20,276 bases of DNA from Mnemiopsis leidyi. Taxonomy: Eukaryota; Ctenophora; Tentaculata; Lobata; Bolinopsidae. Position 1 is the first letter of the stretch. Every line of letters begins with the position of its first letter. The notes under the pieces were generated by a model, which was not told where the DNA came from, searched no databases, and saw nothing but the letters and a program-made list of their open reading frames with translations. Position numbers and translations under genes: made by a program. The stretch lies in NCBI GenBank assembly GCA_000226015.1, contig JH152673.1, positions 122,621 through 142,896 of the forward strand. The letters run 5' to 3'. Of this stretch, positions 9,631-18,100 are shown piece by piece.

Positions 9631-9866
9631 AGGTTACAGCTTTCATTGTTTAACTTTGTCCGACCCTCATTCAAATGGGATTCATGGGAATAAAATGACA
9701 GGAGATTGACGAGATTATATCCGTCTAACTTTCTAACGAAACGATCTCGTTCAGCTTTAGCTGCGTGAGTCGGGTATCACCGCGACAAGACAGGAGGGTG
9801 CGCGCTGCCGTACAAAGCTTTCACTACTCATGTTGCCTTCATGTCCAGAGACATAACTGAAATTGC

Positions 9867-10424
9867 TCATAAAGTTGGACGGGAAATTCTAAACATGTAA
9901 TTGAAAAGGCGAAATTTGAAGTTTGAAATTGTCTTTTCAAATGGAGAGGAAGCCACCCAATGTGCAATGTCTCTATACACATTTATACTGCTCTCGCGTT
10001 TTGGTACACCAGCTCGATTATAAACTGTGTCAAGATAGTCGAATTGTGGGAGCATTATAAGAGCAATAGCAAACATTTTGCGATATTTTACAGGCAACAG
10101 ACTTCTGTAAATGGCTCTAATTCGTTTGACAATACTTTTCTTAATGTAGTCGATTTGCTTTTAAAAACTTAAATTATTGTCTAATATCAATCCTGAGTAT
10201 TTAATTTCCTTACACTCCTTTATTTTAATAGTGTCATTAATTTCAATTCCGTTTCATCTATTTGGTCATTGGAATCAAATACCAAAATTATGTTTTTCAG
10301 CATTAAAAGATAGTTTGTTCACAAAACACACTTAAACATTGACATCTTCAAAGAATAGAGCACTATCACCAACATAAAGATATGGCTCAGACAGATTGCA
10401 TGCATAATTTATGTCATTGATGTA
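9867..10424 (-). pseudogene. Degraded LINE reverse transcriptase, C-terminal part
   Basis: Read on the minus strand from 10424: INDINYACNLSEPYLYVGDS then ALFF, corresponding to the RT motif LY(A)DDTALFF with the catalytic YADD changed to YVGD. After several stops it reads IKYSGLILDNNLSF, IDYIKKSIVKRIRAIYR, LPVKYRKMFAIALIMLPQFD and YLDTVY, typical of the end of the palm and thumb in CR1/Jockey-like LINEs. Stops and the altered active site make it inactive. Its N-terminal continuation is at 12051-12150, separated by the pogo-like insertion. Confidence 0.8.
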
Positions 10425-12050
10425 CAGTAAACCCTCGATTTACCGGGCCTCTATTTACCGGGTCCCTCTATTTACCGGGCCTCTCCTTCCTTTCCCCTGA
10501 AATTTTTCAATATTTTCACAAAATTTTTTTCATAATTTGGAAATGGGATATGAGCTTTCAATAGCAGGCACGGGCATACCTGACATTTTGGTAATGGTAT
10601 CTCTTCGCCATGTGACACCGTGACAGAGCCTTAACATGCAAGCTGACACAAGCTCATACACACATGCACTAATAGTAAACAAAGATTTAGTAAACAGAGA
10701 TTTAAATTTAGGTTTATTTTTACATCAATACATATCATAAATAAACATAACGCATTGTGGCGGCCAGTCACTCGGGTAATTAACAAATTTGTTTTGATCC
10801 GCCGTGCGGAGCTGCTGCGCTGGCCAAGCTCAACTGCCAAACCAGCACAGCCCGCACGTGCGGCCTCAAACTCGGATAGGTTGCCAGCAACCCATTCGAA
10901 TTCGGAGAGGCACGGCAGGCATAGGCAAGGCCGGTTCAGCAGATGCTCGGCAATGCGAGCAGAACCATGCGTACAGGAAGGCTTGTTAAATCTAGAGTCT
11001 GGATTTTAGGTGCTGTGATCAGCTTCGCTCACGTGACTACTGCCTGGCTACGAGCAGAGCAGCAATTGTGCGGAGACAGCTAAACCAAGGACCCAAGTGC
11101 CGTGTAGCTTTTCCCGGCCCCTTCCTACTGTATCTGCAAGCTTGCAACCATGTTACTCAAGTCAAGGCGCTACCCGTTACCGAAGCTTCCCTATCACAAT
11201 TTTTCTTACTAAGTTTTTAACGAGAAATAATTGATCATTTACGAGTCACCCGCCGCTACGTTAAAGTCAAATAGGCACATTTTGTCTCTTTTATTAGACA
11301 AGATATAATAATCGCAAGTACAATTGTTAACGTTACTGCACGACCAAAATATTGAACTAAACTTCATGTCGGTATAAACAAATTTACTGACATGAACGCC
11401 CCAAAATATTAATTCAAAGAAGCAAGTAAAAATTGTGGAAAAAAATTTACTTGGTCTCTTATCTTGAGTTATCTAGGTTGTGCAGAAACTGTAAGCTCAT
11501 ACGTCCCAATCAGCAAGTTCCGGATATGACGCCCTGAACAAACTGACCAATGAGCAAGCAATAAATTAGTTGAAAAATTCGATGCTTCAGCTTTTGTCAC
11601 TACTACAAAACAAAAAATTGTGTGGCACAATTGGTGACGTGACTCATATTGATAAAATTGGTCCGCGTCGACAACGCTGTGAGGTTGCCGATGGTAGTCA
11701 TACAATATCATTAACATCTCACAACCTAGCTTTGCTTGTATAAAGTAAATATATGTAACATAACCACGGCATACATACACTATAAAACGATCCACCTTGA
11801 GATTACAGATTAAAGATGTAATTCAGAATTTCAGAACGTTGGATCCATTCTTACAGTTTTAAATTCCTCAAAGAGTACTTTTATCAAGAAATCTGATCAG
11901 GATGACATTTACATATAGCTATCAATTACTTAAGTTACTATTTTTGGCCAAAATTAGGCCACATTTTGGTAAAATTCTATTTACCGGACCCCTCAGTTTA
12001 CCCGGCCTCAACCCTTTCCCCGAGAGGCCCAGTAAATCAAGGGTTTACTG
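10425..12050. mobile_element. pogo/Tigger-like DNA transposon, non-autonomous, 1626 bp
   Basis: The terminal inverted repeat CAGTAAACCC(T)CGATTTAC at 10425 pairs with the reverse complement of the right end at 12023-12050; about 28 bp match with two mismatches. Both ends are flanked by TA (10423-10424 and 12051-12052), the target duplication of the Tc1/mariner superfamily. The CAGTnnACCCTCGnTTT-type terminus is typical of pogo/Tigger. Subterminal TTTACCGGG words recur (10440, 10454, 10470; variants at 11981, 11996). Interior open frames (10755-11009, 11469-11795 minus) show no DDE transposase motifs, so it appears non-autonomous. The strand cannot be assigned. Confidence 0.85.
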
Positions 12051-12150
12051 TATATGCTGACTAGAATTCGACCAGGAGCACTTCCCTGTGGTACTCTTGC
12101 TTGTACTTTCAAGAAGTTACGGACTATATTTCTAATTTTAGCACATTGAT
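12051..12150 (-). pseudogene. Degraded LINE reverse transcriptase, upstream part
   Basis: On the minus strand it reads IVRNFLKVQARVPQGSAPG then RILVSIY, matching RT motif B' (GVPQGS.LGP.LF..YIND). The frame breaks upstream, beyond about 12145. The Ile-Tyr-Ile-Asn-Asp motif is restored if the element at 10425-12050 plus one TA is removed, which shows the two fragments were once one ORF. Confidence 0.8.
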
Positions 12151-12312
12151 ATCAGCCCTGCAAGAAATTCTTGAACCACTAATATTTAATCAGGCCACAA
12201 GTGTTCTGCAAATCAGGTCGAAACACAGCCTGCCGGACTGTAATAGGTATTTCAAATTAAGATTGAAGGATATGTACATTTGGATACATTGAGCCGAGTA
12301 GGTACTAGTAAT

Positions 12313-12394
12313 ATATATTATTTACCCCGTGATGGTGTTATACCGGGTAAGTGTGAAGAAACCAGATTTACATCACATGGTAAATAATCATATA
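12313..12394. repeat. Imperfect inverted repeat / hairpin
   Basis: ATTATTTACCCCGTGATG (about 12317-12334) pairs with CATCACATGGTAAATAAT (12371-12388) with two mismatches, around a 36-base loop. It sits just upstream of the GIY-YIG fragment. Confidence 0.7.
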
Positions 12395-12401
12395 TCCAAA
12401 T

Positions 12402-12773
12402 AATATATATTTCCATTCTATCACCAAGCCATACGTCGGAAGAACGGTTAACCAGTTGAACATCCGTACCAACCAACATCGTAGTGCATTCTATAAGGTA
12501 CTTGAACAGTCTAAATCACCATCACAGCAATCGCTTACTAAATTTGACTGTAAGGATGATGATGATGATATCTATTCTTTAGGTGTTCATTTGGTAAATG
12601 TCCATGGAGTTACTGAGAAATCTGATTTTAATGATACCTATAGAGTGTTAATTCTTGAAAATTGTAGCCCTAAGAGTATGGAAGTGCTTGAACATAAATG
12701 GATCCACAAATTGAAATCTTTAAGGCCGCAAGGGATAAACCGCTCCAACCCTTTCAGTATCCCTTTACTTTAG
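12402..12773 (+). pseudogene. GIY-YIG endonuclease domain fragment of a Penelope-like retroelement
   Basis: The frame is open from 12384 and gives KPYVGRTVNQLNIRTNQHRS from 12426, then FYKVLEQSKSP, an acidic DDDDD stretch, YSLGVHLVNVHG, DFNDTYRVLILENCSPKS, EHKWIHKLKSLRPQGINRSN and PFSIPLL before the stop at 12771-12773. YVG(R/K)T...L..R...HR followed by E..WI..LK...P.GIN is the C-terminal endonuclease of Penelope-like elements. The expected Cys-containing lead-in before KPYVG and the whole reverse transcriptase are absent, so this is a 5'-truncated copy. It runs opposite to the LINE fragment next to it. Confidence 0.75.
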
Positions 12774-13149
12774 TTTTCCTATACCTTGCGGCCCAGTTTC
12801 ATTTTTTTATACTTCTGAGCAATTCCTTTCTTTTGGTCCACTTAGGCTTTAGGCCTTTTTGATTTTTGAGGTTTGTCCAGTTTTACTAACCTGTTTATAT
12901 TCTTTTAGCACTAAAGATGTATTTACGAAGATATCATGCTACCGATTAAAAGATTTAATTAAAGTTTCCTACCAACCTGCTGTTTGCTTGATTTTTGGGA
13001 ATAATTTCAATTAATTCCATTCTATAACATTCATGTGACATTTTTGTGATTAATTTGATGCTATGCAAATATTTTTTCTTGTTTATAGTTTCATTAGTGT
13101 CATTAGTTAGTGTCGTTTGTCGTTAATTAACATATATTCATTTGATTAG
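12774..13149. other. Spacer between Penelope-like fragment and first candidate SCAI exon
   Basis: AT-rich; the first part is probably the 3' untranslated end of the Penelope-like element. No promoter motif or gene is recognised, though a SCAI promoter might lie here if the exon at 13150 is first. Confidence 0.4.
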
Positions 13150-13227
13150 ATGACCATGTCTGAGATGGAAAAGCATCCTGACTCCTATATGAACGATAGC
13201 CCTTTCATCAACAAGTTACTTATTCCA
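13150..13227 (+). CDS. Possible 5' coding exon upstream of SCAI
   Basis: From ATG at 13150 the frame runs 26 codons (MTMSEMEKHPDS to FINKLLIP) to the strong donor CCA|GTAAGT. It ends in phase 0, compatible with the phase-0 start of the SCAI exon at 14995. A TAG stands directly before the ATG, so it is either a true start or an acceptor (TTTGATTAG|ATG). I recognise no homology in this peptide, and the SCAI N-terminus is poorly conserved, so assignment to SCAI rests on position and phase. The 3' end of this exon has been copied into the adjacent tandem array. Confidence 0.4.
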
Positions 13228-13750
13228 GTAAGTAGTCTAAATGGTAGTTCTATTGTTAGTTTTAATTGTAAGTAAATGGTAGTTCGTAACTTCCTTGGTG
13301 CAGGCCACTCTTCTGACTGAGGAGCAGACCTATCCAAGTAAAAGTAAAGTAGGTAGTTCTATGGTAAGTTTTAATTGTTATTTCTTTCATCAACAAATTA
13401 CTTATTCCAGTTAGTAGTAGTTCTATAGTTGGTTTAAATTGTAATTCCTTTCATCAACAAGTTACTTATTCCAGTAAATAGTAGTTCTATAGTTGGTTTA
13501 AATTGTAATTCCTTTCATCAACAAGTTACTTATTCCAGTAAGTAGAAGTTCTAAATGGTAGTTCTATAGTTAGTTTTAATTGTAATTAAGTTACTTATTC
13601 CAGTAAATGGTAGTTCTATGGTAAGTTTTAATTGTTATTTCTTTCATCAACAAATTACTTATTCCAGTAAGTAGTAGTTCTATAGTTAGTTTTAATTGTA
13701 ATTTCTTTCATCAACAAGTTACTTATTCCAGTAAGTAGTAGTTTTATAAA
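13201..13750 (+). repeat. ~63-bp tandem array copied from an exon-intron junction
   Basis: Seven copies of a unit containing CATCAACAAGTTACTTATT then CCAGTAAGTAG, GTAGTTCTATAGTT and TTTTAATTGTAATT. The first copy (13206-13230) is the end of the candidate exon encoding FINKLLIP plus its donor. Later copies start near 13386, 13449, 13512, 13587 (truncated), 13642 and 13703. Some carry GTAAGT and others GTTAGT or GTAAAT. Confidence 0.9.
13304..13348 (+). CDS. Candidate 15-codon micro-exon
   Basis: After CTTCCTTGGTGCAG the frame reads ATLLTEEQTYPSKSK up to AAA|GTAGGT, phase 0 at both ends. It could sit between the exons ending at 13227 and starting at 14995. It is the only non-repeat sequence between the first two copies of the 63-bp array. 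The donor is imperfect, and CC(A)A|GTAAAA is an alternative. Evidence is weak without transcript data. Confidence 0.22.
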
Positions 13751-13869
13751 CTGATGCTCTAATGTTGTTAAATGAATAAATAGTTCAATGGGGCACTGTG
13801 TAAGAGTGGCATAATGTTGTTGGTTGAAATCTTTGCATTTTGATAGCCCCGTGCAGTCATTGACTACAG

Positions 13870-14004
13870 GTTGAAATACAGAAGACTAAGAATAGCCTAC
13901 TTCGGTGGTATTGCCATAGATGTCAAATCAAACCATGGACCCATCTTTGAGGAGTCTATCATTAGTCGCACCTCCAAACTCGGTTTCTAAACTGGAATTC
14001 TGAT
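13870..14004 (+). repeat. Duplicated coding-like segment, copy 1
   Basis: The plus frame from 13871 reads LKYRRLRIAYFGG, then VKSNHGPIFEESIISR, to TAA at 13988. It is preceded by an acceptor-like GACTACAG. About 80% identical to copy 2 by eye, with synonymous differences such as CTA AGA versus CTA CGA and TCA versus TCT. The family is unrecognised. Confidence 0.6.
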
Positions 14005-14273
14005 GGTTTTCAGGCGACAAGACCGAGGTTACCAATTACCATCCCATCCTTTTAGAGTTCATCACTAGAAGCACCCATTCTAAAGAACTTAGACAGCCAG
14101 ACATACCCCATTGTCGACCTTTGATATAACCTTACATGCTCCCGAAGGAATCCCTTATAGTCTTTCCCACTGTCACCTGCACTTTCACTAGAGTCATTAG
14201 CTCTTTCACTGGAGTCATCAGATCTCTTGCTGAAGCCATCAGCACAATCACTAAAGTATACTGGCAGGTGCAA

Positions 14274-14413
14274 GTTGAAATACAGAAGACTACGAATAGC
14301 CTACTGCGGTGGTAAGGATCCAGATGCCAAATCTAACCATGGACCCATCTTTGAGGAGTCATCTCATCAGTGGATGCACCTCCAAACTCGGTTCCAAACT
14401 GGAATTCTAACGG
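14274..14413 (+). repeat. Duplicated coding-like segment, copy 2
   Basis: The plus frame from 14275 reads LKYRRLRIAYCGG, then AKSNHGPIFEESSHQWMH, and stays open to TAA at 14416. CTGGCAG precedes it. Between the two copies, 14180-14245 holds a degenerate 21-bp repeat that on the minus strand gives a Ser/Asp-rich frame (SSERAND, SSESAGD). Confidence 0.6.
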
Positions 14414-14994
14414 CTTAACATTGAACATTCGCACGTGTGCGTGTATTCTCTGCAAGCTTATTTATCAGTAGATGAGTTTATTGACTCATCATAATAGACA
14501 CAGTGCTGCACTGCTCACGACATCATCACATATTTAACTTATTTTGCGTGTGGGGACAGAGCAACCTGGAGGAGATTGAGATTACATTGTACACGTGATA
14601 AACACGTGATGTTTACACATATACAGACAAGTGTTATTGCTTGCCATGTAGTGATATCGTCCAGAGAGTACAATACAATGATTGTAGTGGCCGAACTTCA
14701 ATAATTATGTTTTTGCGTGTAGTAATCTTCAGTGTAACATGCTGCATGTGGTGCGGCCGTGTAAAATGTTAAGGACTGATGAAATTATGATAGATATATG
14801 TAGAAATCTGAAATTCAAAATTTTTGACATTTTTGACATTTTAGAAGGCAATTTTTCTTCCAAAGAATGAGCAAGCACTATCAATAATTTGTATAACTAA
14901 GATCAGCTCGTTTTCGTATCTTAAGAACTTTGAATCCTTCCTTGGTGCAAGTGGTCCGTCACAAACCAAATTTACAAGATTTACATATTTTCAG
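14414..14994 (+). other. Non-coding stretch before the first secure SCAI exon
   Basis: Probably intronic. It contains a hairpin GATGAGT-TTATTG-ACTCATC (14473-14492), CAGTGCTGCACTG, and two CACGTGAT words at 14592-14610. From 14845 the SCAI frame is open up to the exon, which may be chance. Confidence 0.5.
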
Positions 14995-15113
14995 AAAGGC
15001 AACCTTACATACGAACAGGTGGCAACCCAGACACTTTCACCTGAAGAGAAGAAGATAATAAACGACTTTGTGTACTTGCTGGAAAAAAGCAAACAACTCT
15101 TTCAGCAACTCCG
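14995..15113 (+). CDS. SCAI: SCAI exon, KSKQLF region
   Basis: The acceptor is ACATATTTTCAG|AAA and the donor is CTCCG|GTAATT. It reads KGNLTYEQVATQTLSPEEKK, then IINDFVYLLEKSKQLFQQLR with the Arg codon split. DF.YLL.KSKQLF..LR is conserved in SCAI. The frame stays open upstream to 14845, so an earlier acceptor (ACATTTTAG at 14836-14844) cannot be excluded. Confidence 0.88.
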
Positions 15114-18100
15114 GTAATTAAACTGTTTTAAAGTAATTTATTTACAGGTACGATTTTCACCATCTCTCATGGTTTCGCGCTGATATATCTTCAGTTCAAC
15201 AATGACATCATTGTGATTTTTTTCGGCTTCTTTGTTAAAACCCACCTTAAGCTACATCTCACCTCATATGCTGACAACTAAATAGGAGGAGAGGGGGTTA
15301 GGCACTGACCATGACCCCTTCTAAAAAACGTCGCCTCACTCAAACTCAAACTTCCACGTTCTGCTATTTGTTACAGTGGAAGCGCCACTTCACACACCCC
15401 TCCCACCACACCTCCACCTCAGTTTCTAAAAATAGAGAAAATCACGTCACTTTTGTTGTTGTTAAATTTGTGTTTCCCGATACGCTCGGGAAGTCGAACT
15501 TCCACTTTAGATTTAAGACCACGTTCAGAAACTGATAAACATTCGAGATAGGTACTGACATTTACTCCAACTCGACCCTGCCTGTTACCATAATTACCAA
15601 ATTTATTGGTTTATCAGCTTACCACAGACTTAAACATTATCTAAATTTACCTGTTTTAGATAATCTAATGATGTCGTGTAAGGGTGCTTGCACTGTCAAA
15701 GTTACTCCCAAAAAGTTTTGTAAACTTGGCAGTATCTAGAAATTTCTTACGTGCCAGTTTGGTAGAAAATTCATCTGGAAAAGTTTTAAGAAAATTCGTG
15801 AAAGTGTTAGATTTGTAGTTCTGTATTATTGTTCTGTATTATGTCTCATATCATCCTAGAAGAATCGAGTAAGCAAGTATGTCCCAGCACGAATACTTTC
15901 ATTTATAAATAGCCAAATAGCATTTCATACTTTTACAAACATTACCGTATAATATCTAATTAGTTTTTAAGGAAAAACACGAGTTTATCGCTACAGCATT
16001 CAAGCAACTTCAAAATTCAAATTTGTACTTAAACTTTTTCAACATTCCGTTTCCTACTTTCCCAGTACCTAATGTAGTACATTGTTACAGTGTCTGTAAT
16101 TCCCTACCCCGGAAGTAGCTTCTTCAGTGTCAGGTTTCAGGTCACATTAGATATAAGATATTAAGAAAGGAACAAGCAAAATTATCAATCCAGACTTATG
16201 GACTGAGAGGCAAAAAACTTGGTGTGTTCACAATAGAAGGTCCAGTGTTGCTTTTTTCGAATTGATATTGACGATTTAATTGCTTCTCAGAAGCACACAT
16301 GATGAAATGCTTCATAGGAGCACGGATAATGTACTTAGAATGAATGAAACATTTTTCAGACACCTTCCTCAACATGGACACTTTAACTGGCAGGTCCACT
16401 TTTCTAGAACATTCGACTGTTTCTCCAAACTCTGGAAATTTCAGCAGGTTTACTCTACATTCTTGAATTTATTCAATCTTTCTATGGTTCTGTAATCTGT
16501 ATATATTAAGGCACTTGAAAAATTATAAATTGTACTGGGGAAGAGTCACGATATTTTTGAAATAAAAGCTAGGTACAACCAATCAACATCGACCAATGCT
16601 ATCACGTGACACGCTTATTCAGGATCACCGGGGGGTGTTAGACATGAAGTACGGACTTCAACGCTGGCAGATCGGGGAAATAGCGTCACGGATCGGACAA
16701 CTTTACTACCATTACTAGTGAGTAGCTGTTTGTTTGTGTCACGTGTTAATTTGATGACGTCACGTGACAGTGTGATGACGTCACGTGATAATGTGATGAC
16801 GTCACGTGACAGTGTAATGATGTCACGTGACAGTGTGATGAAGTCACGTGACAGTGTAATGACGCCACGTGGCTGCGCGATGACGCCACGTGACAGAGTG
16901 ATGACGTCCCGTGACAGTGTAATGATGTCACGTGACAGTGTAATGACATCACGTGACAGTGTGAAGACGTCACGTGATAATGTGATGACGTCACGTGACA
17001 GTGTAATGATGTCACGTGACAGTGTGATGAAGTCACGTGACAGTGTAATGACGCCACGTGGCTGTGTGATGACGCCACGTGACAGAGTGATGACGTCCCG
17101 TGACAGTGTGATGACGTCACGTGACAGTGTGATTACGTCACGTGACAGTGTGATTACGTCACGTGACAGTGTGATTACGTCACGTGACTGTGTAATGACG
17201 CAACGTGACAGTGTAATGACGCAACGTGACAGTGTGATTACGTCGCGTGACGTCGCGTGACGTGTGAATTGTGATGACGCTATACTATCTCTATATGCTT
17301 ATGGTTTGTCAGTTTGCGGACAAGCGACACTAACTATCTCCACGAAGCTCTGATCTTCTATCTGGCAATCCGACAGCGGGACTACTACACCAAATTCGAC
17401 AGTGAAGAGTAAGTCTTGTTACCATAGTTACCTACGATAGTAGTTACGATAGTATTGTAGAATCGTAGCATTGTAGAATTGCAGTATTGTAGAATTGTAG
17501 AATTGTAGAATTGTAGTATTGTGGAATTGTAGTATTGTAGAATTGTAGTATTGTAGAATTGTAGTATTGTAGAAATTTAGATGCAGCTGTACTGTTTTCG
17601 TACTGTGCATAGATAGTTCATGCATATTTGTTCAATTCCTGAAATGTTAAAAAAATGTTCGAAAATTACCAATATTCCTAGGATCCTAGTAAAGAAACTC
17701 AGATACTACGCGCGGTTTCTTGTCGTATCGATCATGGTTAACAAGATGGACCTCGTCCTGGAACTAAAATCTGTGAGTTGTCAACACGCGACATGACGTG
17801 TACTTGAATTTGTCATCACGCGACATGACGTGTACTTGAATTTGTCATCACGCGACATGACGTGTACTTGAATTTGTGATCACGCGACATGACGTGTACT
17901 TGAATTTGTGATCACGCGACATGACGTGTACTTGAATTTGTGATCACGCGACATGACGTGTACTTGAATTTGTGATCACGCGACATGACGTGTACTTGAA
18001 TTTGTCATCACGCGACATGACGTGTACTTGAATTTGTCAGTCATCACGCGACATGACGTGTACTTGAATGTGGATTAGATATTTATATACGATTCTTCAC

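Noticed and set aside
11469..11795. A 108-residue minus-strand frame inside the pogo-like element as a possible transposase.
   Set aside because: No DDE/D spacing, helix-turn-helix or CENP-B-like motif is visible.
12313..12394. Hammerhead ribozyme associated with a Penelope-like element.
   Set aside because: GTGATGG and GAAACC are present, but the CTGATGA core and a proper stem II are not seen.
14052..14273. A Ser/Asp-rich minus-strand open frame.
   Set aside because: Its composition comes from a degenerate 21-bp repeat and it overlaps the duplicated segment, which reads better on the plus strand.
14774..14810. CTGATGA ... GAAAT resembling hammerhead core boxes.
   Set aside because: The sequence between the boxes does not fold into a stem.
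16718..17260. A 180-residue plus-strand open frame (MTSRDSV repeats) and a 124-residue minus-strand frame over the same DNA.
   Set aside because: Both follow from a 21-bp repeat with no stop in several frames. The plus frame starts at the GT of a real SCAI donor. They are not genes.
17776..18070. Regular 32-bp repeats suggesting a CRISPR array.
   Set aside because: The repeats are contiguous with no unique spacers, lie in an intron of an animal gene, and no cas genes are present.
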